Of a stretch of 64,000 nucleotides of DNA, positions 16,829 through 25,593 are shown piece after piece. Below the pieces are notes generated by a model that saw nothing but the letters and a program-made list of their open reading frames with translations, searched no databases and was not told the origin of the DNA. This stretch comes from Mucilaginibacter sp. Bleaf8. Its GTDB lineage: Bacteria; Bacteroidota; Bacteroidia; Sphingobacteriales; Sphingobacteriaceae. The DNA is taken from assembly GCF_018390515.1 (NCBI RefSeq), contig NZ_JAHBBK010000001.1, positions 124,001 to 188,000 of the forward strand. Direction: 5' to 3'. The stretch's first letter is position 1. Each line of letters begins with the position of its first letter. Position numbers and translations under genes: made by a program.

Positions 16829-17423
16829 GTATACTGATCTTGATCCGCGCCTGAACGCCTATGTTTTTGAGCTCGACAATGTGTTATATCCCGAGAAAGA
16901 TTACCTTTTTCAGGTTTATTACCTGTTTGCCGGTTTTATGGAATATACCGAACTGCTGGATGCCAAGGTGCTGGTAAACCTGATGGTACAAACCTATGAA
17001 CAGGAGGGTAAAGAAGAGGTGTTTAACCGGCTGCAGCAACGTTTTAAAATAGACGAAAAGTACCGGTTCAACTTTGAGCATTTACATAAAAATGCCCAAC
17101 TGCCTTTAAAACTGCTTTTGTTTGATGATATGCTTAAGCTGTTGCAGGATATAGTGGTTGACCGCAAAAAGATTTTCATTGTAACCAATGGTGATCCGCA
17201 ACTGCAGCTCAATAAAATAAAACATACCGATTGGCAGGGACTGGAATCGTATTTAATCTGTTATTTTGCTAACGAAATTGCTCCTAAGCCTGAGCCCGAT
17301 GTAATACACCAGCTTATGGGTGATCATCAACTACAACGGCGGGAATTAATTATGTTTGGTAATACCCAGGAAGATGAGTTATGTGCCGAAGCCAGTGGCA
17401 TCACCTATCAGCCGGTAGAATAG
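16821..17423 (+). CDS. HAD-superfamily-like protein with Glu in place of the nucleophilic Asp
   Basis: The 200-aa product has the layout of a small HAD hydrolase: motif I at residues 16-20, an alpha-helical cap around 25-90, motif II in FIVTNGDP, motif III lysine in APKPEPD and a motif IV-like FGNTQEDELCA. Motif I reads FELDN, so the first Asp that normally forms the phospho-aspartyl intermediate is Glu17, while the general-acid position Asp19 is kept. Phosphatase activity is therefore doubtful; a binding or regulatory role is possible. The ATG lies inside the end of the preceding gene, which indicates coupling. Confidence 0.75.
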   Translation: MVKYTDLDPRLNAYVFELDNVLYPEKDYLFQVYYLFAGFMEYTELLDAKVLVNLMVQTYEQEGKEEVFNRLQQRFKIDEKYRFNFEHLHKNAQLPLKLLLFDDMLKLLQDIVVDRKKIFIVTNGDPQLQLNKIKHTDWQGLESYLICYFANEIAPKPEPDVIHQLMGDHQLQRRELIMFGNTQEDELCAEASGITYQPVE

Positions 17424-17502
17424 TACTTTCTTTACCAGTTAATTATTATTAAATTGCTCCTAAACACACAATACACACACACAAGCACCTTAATTTTATT
17501 AT

Positions 17503-18990
17503 ATGAAAAGATTTTTACCGGCTATTGTATTATTTGCCGTAGCCTTCACTTCTTGTAAAAAAGACAAGAAATCAGATCCCGCTTCTGCGTTAGATTTATA
17601 CCGGGATACCATTGCATCATACGCAAAAGAAGTTTATTTATGGAATGATGCCATACCTGGCAGCTTCAATCCCCGATCATACACAGGCAGCAGCGATCTT
17701 GACGCTTTGCAAAAGGAAGTAAATGCAATATCGCAATTCAAAATCAACCCATCAACCAATAAGCCTTTTGAATACACGGAGGATTATCCGGGAGAGGCCA
17801 AATATTCGTACGTTGATGATGGCACAGCAGCTACCGAAATTGGTGGTACAGCAGGCGATTTTGGCTTCGGGCTTACTTACATTGCGCTTAATGATTTGCG
17901 TATTCGTTATGTATATGCCAACTCATCGGCAGCTGCACAAAATGTAGTGCGCGGTTACCGTGTTACAGCGGTTAATGACCAGTCTGTAGCGCTTACTACC
18001 GGCAATAGCTCCGATCCGGCCTGGATGAACGTGAGTAAGGCTTTAAGCAGTAAGTCGGTTAAGTTGACTTTACAACGCCCGGATTTCAGTACCTTTAGTG
18101 TAAACGTAAACCGGACAAGCTATACCATCAACCCGGTTTTAAAATATACAGTTGCTACAACAGCTGGCGGTAAAAAAGTAGGCTATTTCGCGTTTGGTAC
18201 ATTTACGTTGCTTACCAATGCACAAGCTTACATTGATGCTGCATTCAATTATTTTGCAACACAAAATATCAGCGAACTTGTGGTTGATTTGCGCTATAAT
18301 GGGGGCGGTGCCGTACAAACTTCACAGTACCTGGCCAACCTCATTGTGCCGGCAGCTAAAAACGGCGCCGTTATGTTTACTGAAAACTTTAATAGCCGTA
18401 TGCAGAAAAATGATATTCCTTTGCTACGCAAAAAGTACGGTAGCAGCATAGAAGCCGATGATTTTTCAATAGCTAAAAACACCTACACTTTTAGCAAAAA
18501 AGGATCATTGAACCTGAACCGTGTGTTTTTTCTGGTAACAGGTAATACGGCTTCAGCCAGTGAATTGTTAATCAATAACCTGAAGCCAACAATGAATGTG
18601 CAGGTAATCGGCGAAACTACCTATGGTAAACCGGTAGGCTTTTTCGGTTTGCCGGACGGCCCGTATGATGTGTATCTGGCTATGTTTGAAAGCCGCAACT
18701 CCGCTAATCAGGCCGATTTTTATCAGGGCATGATTCCGGGTAGCGCTAATTTTCCAGGCAAGGCCATCTATGATGATTTAACTAAAGATTTTGGCGATCC
18801 GCAGGAAGGCTATTTGGCTACAGCTTTAAATTATATTGATAAAGGTAACTATTCAACAACCAGTGTTAAAACCTTGAGCGTTTCTGCCGGATCAGACAGG
18901 GGCAGACTGAACATGCTGAACAGCAAGTTCGAAGCAAATAAATTCAAGGGCTTGATTGATAGCCGGCTATTGCCAGCACGCCGCCGGTAG
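17503..18990 (+). CDS. S41-family (C-terminal processing) peptidase, predicted lipoprotein
   Basis: The 495-aa product has a lipoprotein-type signal peptide with Cys18 after FAVAFTS, so it should be anchored in the cell envelope. A PDZ-like region around 115-200 precedes the tail-specific protease domain. The catalytic serine lies in the TASASE segment (349-354) and the catalytic lysine is Lys376 in ETTYGKPVG. VVDLRYNGGG (260-269) is the family's substrate-strand motif. Such proteases cut unfolded or C-terminally exposed proteins in the periplasm. The stop codon directly abuts that of smc on the other strand, with no intergenic base. Confidence 0.88.
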   Translation: MKRFLPAIVLFAVAFTSCKKDKKSDPASALDLYRDTIASYAKEVYLWNDAIPGSFNPRSYTGSSDLDALQKEVNAISQFKINPSTNKPFEYTEDYPGEAKYSYVDDGTAATEIGGTAGDFGFGLTYIALNDLRIRYVYANSSAAAQNVVRGYRVTAVNDQSVALTTGNSSDPAWMNVSKALSSKSVKLTLQRPDFSTFSVNVNRTSYTINPVLKYTVATTAGGKKVGYFAFGTFTLLTNAQAYIDAAFNYFATQNISELVVDLRYNGGGAVQTSQYLANLIVPAAKNGAVMFTENFNSRMQKNDIPLLRKKYGSSIEADDFSIAKNTYTFSKKGSLNLNRVFFLVTGNTASASELLINNLKPTMNVQVIGETTYGKPVGFFGLPDGPYDVYLAMFESRNSANQADFYQGMIPGSANFPGKAIYDDLTKDFGDPQEGYLATALNYIDKGNYSTTSVKTLSVSAGSDRGRLNMLNSKFEANKFKGLIDSRLLPARRR

Positions 18991-21900
18991 TTAGTCGGCC
19001 ATTTCGCGCATATCAACCGCAACCACACGGGATATTCCCTGCTCAACCATAGTCACACCGTAAACCACATCGGTGCTGGCTATGGTTTTTTTGTTGTGCG
19101 ATACAATGATAAATTGCGAACCGGACGAAAATTTACGGATGATATTATTGAACTTATCAATATTGGTATCATCCAGCGGTGCATCCACCTCATCAAAAAT
19201 ACAGAAAGGCGCGGGCTTAAGCAGGTACAGTGAAAATAGTATAGCCGTAGCCGTAAGCGTTTTTTCGCCACCTGATAGTTGGTTGATAGATAGCGGGCGT
19301 TTACCTTTCGGTTTGGCTATAATATCAATATCCGACTCCAACGGACGGTTAGGATCGGTCAGAATTAAGTCGCAAGAATCTTCCTCGTTAAATAGGGAGC
19401 GGAATACTTTGATAAAGTTTTCGCGCACTGAAATAAATGCGGTCATAAACTTTTCGCGTGCGGTATCATCAATTTCCTGTATGGTTGAAAGGAGAGAAGC
19501 TTTGGCTTCCATCAGGTCTTTTTTCTGATTCTGAATGAACTGGTAACGTTCGTCCATCTCCTTGAAAGCTTCCAGTGCCATGGGGTTAATGGCGCCAAAA
19601 TCATCAATCTGCTTTTTGAGCTTTTCCGTCTTCTCGCGCAGGTCATGCTCGTTCTCATCTGCCGGCATTTCGGTTTCCAGCAAATCCTGCATATCAATAT
19701 TAAACTCAACGGCTAAACGCTCTTTGAGTGCGTTGAGCTCCAACTTCAAATTATTACGGCGATCTTTCAGCTCGTTTTCAATAACGTCCGATTGATCTTT
19801 TCTGCGACGCAATTGTGTAATCTCGTTTTCTAATTCAGTTACCTCGCTGCGCCCCGAATAGTATTCCATTTCGGCTTGTCGGGTGGCTTGCTCCAGGGCA
19901 TCACGCTGGCTATACATCTCCAACAGTTCCTCGTCCGAAAAATCGGTTTGCTGAACGGTTTCCAATAATGCGGCCTGTACCTTTTCCATCTCGGTGGTGT
20001 TGGTGCGAATACGGGCCTCCAAACTATCCTGCTGACTCTCCCGGTACTCCAGGTCTTTCACCAGACCCGACACCTTGTTTTGCTGTTGATGGAAACGTAT
20101 ATTCTCCTGATTATAGGCGTTGGATTGTACGGTGGTATACTCGTTCAGTTCATTAAATGCTTGCTGCTTGTCCAGCAGCAGGTCACTTTGAATTTCTTTC
20201 TGTGTTTTAAGTTCGGCCAGTTGCGGTTGCAGCGTTTGCTCTTCTTCCTTTATGGTCGCAATTTTGAGTGCAATATCCTCTTTGCGGTTGCGGCTATTGG
20301 TAATAAACGTTTGATACTGCTCGCGGCGTGTAGTAACGGTTACCAACTCGGTATGCAGCCGGTTCAGTTCCTGCTGGCGTTGCTGTATCTCAGAGGTTTT
20401 GCCTGATGCCTTTAAAGCAGTAAGCGTGCTTTGCAGTTCTTCCTGCTTACTCTTCAGTGCAGCAATTTCGTTTTCAGCTTGCTTGATCTCCTTGGCTAAG
20501 TTTTCCAGGTTTTTAGCCCGGCCAATACGTTTGCCCTCAAACAAACCTACCGAACCACCGGCCATGCTCAATATGGATTTACTGAACTTGCCGCTTTTGC
20601 CCAAAAGCACGATGCCATTAGGTACCATGGAATTGTTCAAATCATTCTCGCCAGCATCATTTACGAGGTAAACATTTCGCAGTAAGTAATTGCATAGTGG
20701 TTGATAACGTACATCAACCTCTACCGCCTCCAAAGCAGGCAGCCACTGCCCCGGATTAGGATTGGCAACAGGTTGTGCGGCTATTTGCTGATAGTGGCTT
20801 AGAATAAAGAACTGGGCCCTTCCGCGGGATGCACTGCGTAACAGGTTGATTGCGTTAATAGCATCGCTATAAGTATCTACCACGTAATAGTTCATTAGCG
20901 GCTCCAGGTAGTTTTCAATAGCCACGCGGTATTCTTCCCGGCAAAACAACACATCGCTGAATAATGGTGCAGTTTTAGCCCAGTCGGCATGCTTTTTCAA
21001 AAAGCGTATCGATTCGGGAAAGCCTTCCAGGTTGTCTACCAAACTTTTGGTCAGGTTGTATTCGTTCTGCTTAGCATCCAGTTTACGGGTATGCTGCACC
21101 AACGTATCTTTAATCTCGCTGATGCCCGCTTCCGTTTCCTTGATTTGCTCCTGCAGCTTGCTCTCAAAATCGACAGCCGTCTGGTGTTCTTTCTCGGTAG
21201 TTTCGGTGCGGTATTCCAGCTCGGCCACCAGTTTGTTAAAATGCGATAGCTCTACCTCGCGGCTGGCTGCATCCTCCATGTTCCGCTGGCTTTCCTGTTC
21301 AAGCGCCTGCTGTTGTATGCGCAGGATATCCAGGTCTTTTTCGGCTTTGTATATCTGATTTTGTAAACGGTTGTTGATGTTGGTCAGCTCAGTTAATTCT
21401 GCACGGGCAGCGGTTTGTTCCTGGCGCAGCTCATCTACGGCATCTTTTAAATCAGCAACCTTGTTCTGTATGGTTTCCAGGTTATCTTCTTCCTGCAGCT
21501 TTTCTTCCGAAAGGCGCTTGATGTTATACAGCACATGGTTCAGCTGGCCGCGATCACGTTCCAGTTCTTCGGTTAAACGCGCTTCCTTATCGCGCTGAAA
21601 CTTCAACTGCTCGTTCTTGATCTTTTTCTCACTTTCGTAAGCCCTTATTTTGGCCACATACTCGTTAGTGGCTTTTTGCTGTACCGACAGATTTTTTTCC
21701 TTAGTCAGGTTATCCAGCTTCAGCTGCTGAACGGAGGCTTCGAGGGTATCAATCTGGGTAACAATGCCCGATTTGTTGGCCAGATGTTTTTGTTCCTGTT
21801 CCTCAATGCTAATCAGCGAATCGCTGAACGAGGCCAGTCGGAACGATGCCAGCATAATGCTCAGCGTTTTGTACTGCTCCTTTAAGCGGTAAAAGCGCTC

Positions 21901-22536
21901 GGCCTTTTTGGCTTGGTTCTCCAGCGTTTTCAGGTTCTTTTCAATTTCAAACAGCAAGTCTTCAACCCGCTCAAGATCGGCCTCGGTATCTTTTAGTTTA
22001 TTAAACGTCTGCTTTTTACGGAGCTTATATTTAGATATACCGGATGCTTCCTCAAACAGGTTACGACGCGAGCCTTCCTTATTGGTGATGATTTCATCAA
22101 TCATCTTTAGCTCGATGATGGAGTAGGAGTCTGACCCGATGCCGGTATCTAGAAACAGGTCCGTTATATCTTTCAAACGGCATTGAACATCATTCAGCCT
22201 GTATTCGCTCTCGCCGGTACGGTATAGCTTGCGGGTGATGGTAATTTGCGAAAACTCGGTAGGCAGTACGTTTTTGGTGTTATCAAAAGTAAGGGAAACC
22301 TCGGCCAGGTTGGCGGGCTTACGATTTTTGGTACCATTAAAGATGATGTTCTCCATCTTTTCGGACCGTAAGGCACGGGTGCTCTGCTCGCCCAATACCC
22401 AGCGTATGGAATCGACCACATTGGATTTGCCGCAGCCGTTAGGACCAACAATTGCGGTAACACCCTCATTAAAATTAATGGTTATTTTATCGCCAAAGCT
22501 CTTAAAGCCTTTTACTTCTAACTTAGTTAACTGCAA
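18991..22536 (-). CDS. smc: Chromosome segregation protein SMC
   Basis: The 1181-aa product has the full SMC layout. An N-terminal ATPase half with Walker A GPNGCGKSN (about 31-39) is followed by a long coiled coil and a hinge around residues 500-680 with FPESIRFLKK and GGSVGLFEGKRIG. A second coiled coil leads to the C-terminal half with the signature QLSGGEKTLTATA and Walker B FCIFDEVDAPLDD. SMC dimers with ScpA/ScpB compact and separate sister chromosomes. A -7 box (TACTTTTG, minus strand, 22563-22570) lies 26 nt upstream. scpA and scpB are not in the window. An unusual repeat element sits further upstream. Confidence 0.97.
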   Translation of the reverse strand: MQLTKLEVKGFKSFGDKITINFNEGVTAIVGPNGCGKSNVVDSIRWVLGEQSTRALRSEKMENIIFNGTKNRKPANLAEVSLTFDNTKNVLPTEFSQITITRKLYRTGESEYRLNDVQCRLKDITDLFLDTGIGSDSYSIIELKMIDEIITNKEGSRRNLFEEASGISKYKLRKKQTFNKLKDTEADLERVEDLLFEIEKNLKTLENQAKKAERFYRLKEQYKTLSIMLASFRLASFSDSLISIEEQEQKHLANKSGIVTQIDTLEASVQQLKLDNLTKEKNLSVQQKATNEYVAKIRAYESEKKIKNEQLKFQRDKEARLTEELERDRGQLNHVLYNIKRLSEEKLQEEDNLETIQNKVADLKDAVDELRQEQTAARAELTELTNINNRLQNQIYKAEKDLDILRIQQQALEQESQRNMEDAASREVELSHFNKLVAELEYRTETTEKEHQTAVDFESKLQEQIKETEAGISEIKDTLVQHTRKLDAKQNEYNLTKSLVDNLEGFPESIRFLKKHADWAKTAPLFSDVLFCREEYRVAIENYLEPLMNYYVVDTYSDAINAINLLRSASRGRAQFFILSHYQQIAAQPVANPNPGQWLPALEAVEVDVRYQPLCNYLLRNVYLVNDAGENDLNNSMVPNGIVLLGKSGKFSKSILSMAGGSVGLFEGKRIGRAKNLENLAKEIKQAENEIAALKSKQEELQSTLTALKASGKTSEIQQRQQELNRLHTELVTVTTRREQYQTFITNSRNRKEDIALKIATIKEEEQTLQPQLAELKTQKEIQSDLLLDKQQAFNELNEYTTVQSNAYNQENIRFHQQQNKVSGLVKDLEYRESQQDSLEARIRTNTTEMEKVQAALLETVQQTDFSDEELLEMYSQRDALEQATRQAEMEYYSGRSEVTELENEITQLRRRKDQSDVIENELKDRRNNLKLELNALKERLAVEFNIDMQDLLETEMPADENEHDLREKTEKLKKQIDDFGAINPMALEAFKEMDERYQFIQNQKKDLMEAKASLLSTIQEIDDTAREKFMTAFISVRENFIKVFRSLFNEEDSCDLILTDPNRPLESDIDIIAKPKGKRPLSINQLSGGEKTLTATAILFSLYLLKPAPFCIFDEVDAPLDDTNIDKFNNIIRKFSSGSQFIIVSHNKKTIASTDVVYGVTMVEQGISRVVAVDMREMAD

Positions 22537-22967
22537 TCTTTACCTATCAATAGTTCAACCTTCAAAAGTAATGAAAAAAAAGGTTTTTCGGTAGTGGCGT
22601 AAGCGTGCCTAATACCGTTTTATGCAGTGCGTTTTTTATGTAATGCTTTTGCGTTCAGCTATCTTGGATGATGTAGGAATAAGTTCTGTATAACGGAATT
22701 AGCAGATGAGATTAGCTTATAAGAATTCTGATAGTTCGGTTACTACATAAATTAGGATCAGATATAAGTGTTCCACTTTTGAAGTGGTACAAAGTGGAAC
22801 GAACCGGTACACGCCGGTACAGGTGGTACACTTTGGTACACCTAAAACGGCGTTTGCAGTATGCAAACGCCGTTCAAAAAAAGTGGTACACTTTGGAACA
22901 CCCGGAACAGTTTGGTACAGGTATTTATACTCGTGACACGATCGTGTCAGTACCCGGTTATGCGATA
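22537..22967. other. 431-bp intergenic region upstream of smc, with a phased repeat element
   Basis: Between smc and phzF (both leftward). Bases 22563-22570 hold the smc -7 box. Bases 22571-22769 show nothing recognisable. Bases 22770-22954 hold the GGWAC element described separately. An open plus-strand frame across 22779-23069 is only a by-product of the repeat (it reads as WYT/GTG repeats) and is not a gene. Confidence 0.7.
22770..22954. repeat. Helically phased GGWAC array around a 13-bp palindrome
   Basis: Ten plus-strand GGTAC/GGAAC pentamers start at 22786, 22796, 22806, 22816, 22825, 22835, then 22885, 22895, 22904 and 22914. Steps are 9-10 bp, with one gap of exactly 50. The gap holds the perfect palindrome AACGGCGTTTGCA/TGCAAACGCCGTT (22846-22858 with 22862-22874, loop GTA). 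A 20-mer (22823-22842) recurs at 22883-22902 with one mismatch. Inverted copies GTTCC (22770-22774) and GTACC (22950-22954) bound the array. A second perfect palindrome TGACACGATCGTGTCA lies at 22934-22949. On the minus strand the central hairpin is followed by TTTT and could terminate phzF. Confidence 0.85.
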
Positions 22968-23759
22968 TTAAATGTAAATTTCGCCTTTCAGGTAGGTTAC
23001 GGCATTGCCGCTCATCAGGGCACGGTCGCCTTTATGTTCGCACCAAAGCTCGCCTTTGCGTGCCGATAGTTGGTAGGCATGCAATTCGTTTTTGCCCAGC
23101 AGATCGGCCCAGTAAGGAATAAGGTTGCAATGTGCCGAGCCGGTAACCGGATCTTCGGCAACACCAGCTGCCGGAGCAAAAAAGCGCGATACAAAGTCAA
23201 CAGTTTTTCCCGGGGCAGTTACAATAATGCCAATAGCATCCACTTTGGATAAAGCACTATGGTCGGGCACTATGTTTAGAATATCCTGTTCGTCTTCATA
23301 CACTAAAAAATAATCGCGCGAGCGTAGTACCTGTTTTGGTAACTTATCGCCCAAGCCGAGTGCGCCAATCAATCCCTCGGGCAGCTCGGCCGGGTAGGGC
23401 GGGCGCGATGGAAAATCAAGCGTATACCGGTCGCCGTTTCGGGTTACTATTAATGTACCTGCTTTCTCTGTAGTAAAATGTATGGCCGGTTCATTATGGC
23501 CTAATTCAGTAAACAAAATATGGGCGGTAGCCAGTGTGGCATGGCCACAAAGGTCAATTTCTAACTCAGGTGTAAACCAACGCAGGTGATAGCCTTCGGG
23601 CGTTTTAATGAAGAAAGCCGTTTCGGCCAGGTTATTTTCGGCCGCTATCTTTTGCATGGTTTCGTTAGGCAGCCATTCGGTTAATGGGCAAACGGCAGCT
23701 GGGTTGCCGCCATACAGCTGGTTGGTAAAAGCATCAGCCTGATAGATGGGTATCGTCAT
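22968..23759 (-). CDS. PhzF-family isomerase/epimerase
   Basis: The 263-aa product has the twin hot-dog-like barrels of the PhzF (phenazine biosynthesis-like) family. The N-terminal YQADAFTNQLYGGNPAAVC and NNLAETAFF contain the catalytic glutamate of the family. The later motif DPVTGSAHCNLIPYW is also characteristic. PhzF itself isomerises a dihydroxyanthranilate intermediate, but most family members in non-phenazine genomes have unknown substrates. No other phenazine gene is present, so that pathway is not implied. It starts 11 bp after the ABC ATPase gene and probably shares its transcript. Confidence 0.88.
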   Translation of the reverse strand: MTIPIYQADAFTNQLYGGNPAAVCPLTEWLPNETMQKIAAENNLAETAFFIKTPEGYHLRWFTPELEIDLCGHATLATAHILFTELGHNEPAIHFTTEKAGTLIVTRNGDRYTLDFPSRPPYPAELPEGLIGALGLGDKLPKQVLRSRDYFLVYEDEQDILNIVPDHSALSKVDAIGIIVTAPGKTVDFVSRFFAPAAGVAEDPVTGSAHCNLIPYWADLLGKNELHAYQLSARKGELWCEHKGDRALMSGNAVTYLKGEIYI

Positions 23760-23770
23760 GGTAGTAGTCG

Positions 23771-24421
23771 TTATAGTTTGCTAAGATAACCGTACGCCAC
23801 CAACTCTGTTCTGTCTTTAATCAATTTTGTACAGCCGTTGTTCAGCAGCACAAGTTTATCGCTAATCTCCAGAATGTTGTGGTATTGATGGTCGGTAACT
23901 ATAAATCCTTTATGTGCCGACCGCTCACCAATAATCTGCTTAATTTCCTCCGCCTGCACCGGCGAAACGTGGGTAAAAGGTTCATCCAACAATATATAGT
24001 CGGCCTTACTATATAAAATCATCAAGGTTTCCAGTTTGCGTAGTTCGCCTCCCGAGAGTTGTCCCGGCTTTTTATTTTGATGTTGCTGATAAATAGCAAA
24101 GCCGGTAAACTCACGCCATGCATATTCGTCAACCAGCATTGAAGCTGCTTTTGCAATAGTTAAGCTATTGGGCAGGTAATTATGCTGGGGCAGGTAAGCA
24201 ACACGGTTGTTCAGGTAACCCTTGTTTACATACTCATCATCAATGCTGATGTGCTTAAACTCTGGTTTTAATGTACCGAAAATGATTTTGAGTAAACTTG
24301 ATTTCCCACCTCCATTGCGGCCTAACAAACCGGTTACTTGTCCGGGCCTGCAATCAATATAAATATCCTGTAAAATTTTACGGCCATTAAAGGTTAACTG
24401 CACGCTATCAACCTTAAGCAT
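23771..24421 (-). CDS. ABC transporter ATP-binding protein
   Basis: With the start at 24421 (MLKVDSVQLTF) the protein is 216 aa. It has Walker A GRNGGGKSS, signature LSGGELRKLETL, Walker B YILLDEPF and a H-loop in TDHQYHN. It is a compact single-domain ATPase. The upstream in-frame start at 24448 adds nine residues unlike the family and reaches deeper into the preceding gene. The chosen ATG overlaps the stop of the small membrane protein gene by 8 bp, which suggests that the two form a transporter. Substrate is unknown. Confidence 0.85.
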   Translation of the reverse strand: MLKVDSVQLTFNGRKILQDIYIDCRPGQVTGLLGRNGGGKSSLLKIIFGTLKPEFKHISIDDEYVNKGYLNNRVAYLPQHNYLPNSLTIAKAASMLVDEYAWREFTGFAIYQQHQNKKPGQLSGGELRKLETLMILYSKADYILLDEPFTHVSPVQAEEIKQIIGERSAHKGFIVTDHQYHNILEISDKLVLLNNGCTKLIKDRTELVAYGYLSKL

Positions 24422-24731
24422 ATAAAAAAGATTTGCTGAACAATGCAATTACGGCTAACAAGATGAATAAAAGAAGGTCGATACTAAATGTATAGCTATA
24501 AAGCCGGCCTATGCTGTAACCAGCGTTGCGGTAATAGTAATAAGTTTGATAGGAAAAATACTTTTGAAAAAATGCAGCCGATGCATAACCAGCTAATTTG
24601 AAAACTATAATTACCGGCAAGAAAAATAAGCCGGTACGTAGCATTAGCGAGATACTTATCAGCGTGAAAATAAAGTTATACAGCCATAAGCGTTTTGCGA
24701 ATTGCCATAATAGCATAAGTAACTGATTCAT
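24414..24731 (-). CDS. Small multi-helix membrane protein, probable partner of the ABC ATPase
   Basis: The 105-aa product is strongly hydrophobic, with about three predicted membrane segments (near 5-30, 32-52 and 83-103) separated by a Tyr-rich loop with several YY pairs around residues 60-75. No known family is recognised. Its gene overlaps the ABC ATPase gene, so it may be the membrane part of a very small ABC system or an accessory subunit. At 105 aa it would be much shorter than ordinary permeases. The call as a real gene rests on overlap, length and hydrophobic pattern. Confidence 0.65.
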   Translation of the reverse strand: MNQLLMLLWQFAKRLWLYNFIFTLISISLMLRTGLFFLPVIIVFKLAGYASAAFFQKYFSYQTYYYYRNAGYSIGRLYSYTFSIDLLLFILLAVIALFSKSFLYA

Positions 24732-24831
24732 TGTGAAGTGAAGGTGTTCTCATCTAACTCTGTTAGCTGATTTTTATTGTGCTTCTTTTGAAGAAATGCA
24801 GGCTATTGAGGTTGCAAGATGAAGCAATAAC

Positions 24832-25536
24832 TCAAAACATACTTAATTGCGAATTGTCTTTACCGCCCAGTTCAACTCTTACCTGATTAACTAATATATG
24901 TGCTTGCCTTGTGGGCTCGGGTATGCGGTAACCTTTAATGCAGTTCTTGATAATATCTACACTCTGGTCCAGGCTTACCTTATGGCCTGGCGATATAAAG
25001 ATTGGATTACAATTTCTTTTACTTTTTAAAGCGACGCCAATCACTTCCTGGCGGTCGTACATCGGGCTTGCGGCAAATGGCTCGTTGGCTGGTTCTTCGT
25101 ACCGGCCAAACAGGCGGCTTTTAGCGCTGCCAATAGTGGGCGTATTGGTTATAACGCCAAAGTGTGATGCGATGCCCATGCGCCGCCGGTGTGCTATGCC
25201 CTGGCCGTCTAACACCAGCAGGTCAGGCTTCGTTTCAAGTTTGTTCCAAGCCTCCAACAGGGCAGGTACTTCTCTGAAAGCAAGCAAGCCTGATATGTAG
25301 GGGAATGTTGTTTGGCTTACAGCTGTGGCATGGCCTATAATTTCCATCTCCGGGTATTTGAACAAGACAATACCCGCGTATACTATTTCTGAATACTTGT
25401 TGAACGATATATCTGAACCGGCAATAATGCTGATGTGCTTTTCGAGCGGTTGTATTTTGATCTGGCTGCGCAGTTCATTTTGGTAGGCAATGGCTTGCTC
25501 GGCGGTTAGCTGTTCATAATTGGCAGGTATCATCAT
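24832..25536 (-). CDS. nfi: Endonuclease V (deoxyinosine 3'-endonuclease)
   Basis: Endonuclease V cuts DNA one bond 3' to deoxyinosine and starts repair of deaminated adenine. With the ATG at 25536 the protein is 234 aa, close to the family length. Conserved parts are IAGSDISF (first metal Asp), YVSGLLAFRE-like YISGLLAFREVP, LVLDGQGIAHRRRMGIASH (second Asp and the DNA wedge region) and PIFISPGHKVSLDQS. A longer start (TTG, 25551) would run into the rpoD terminator, so the ATG pair at 25533/25536 is preferred. Confidence 0.93.
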   Translation of the reverse strand: MMIPANYEQLTAEQAIAYQNELRSQIKIQPLEKHISIIAGSDISFNKYSEIVYAGIVLFKYPEMEIIGHATAVSQTTFPYISGLLAFREVPALLEAWNKLETKPDLLVLDGQGIAHRRRMGIASHFGVITNTPTIGSAKSRLFGRYEEPANEPFAASPMYDRQEVIGVALKSKRNCNPIFISPGHKVSLDQSVDIIKNCIKGYRIPEPTRQAHILVNQVRVELGGKDNSQLSMF

Positions 25537-25552
25537 ACCTGATATAAACAAA

Positions 25553-25581
25553 AAAGCCCCCAGTTGTTTACCGGGGGCTTT
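25553..25581 (-). terminator. rpoD terminator
   Basis: AAAGCCCCC (25553-25561) pairs with GGGGGCTTT (25573-25581) around an 11-nt loop. On the minus strand the stem is followed by TTTTTGTTT. It lies between rpoD and nfi and should reduce read-through into nfi. Confidence 0.85.
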
Positions 25582-25593
25582 GTATAAAATAGG

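Noticed and set aside
22770..22954. Reading the GGWAC block as a CRISPR array
   Set aside because: Repeats are 5 bp at 10-bp period with no unique 25-40-bp spacers, and no cas gene is present.
22779..23069. 96-aa plus-strand open frame with WYT/GTG repeats
   Set aside because: It is produced by the GGWAC repeat element and then runs antisense into phzF. It has no protein-family character.
22968..23759. Phenazine biosynthesis pathway suggested by PhzF
   Set aside because: No other phz gene is present; most PhzF-family proteins have other, unknown roles.
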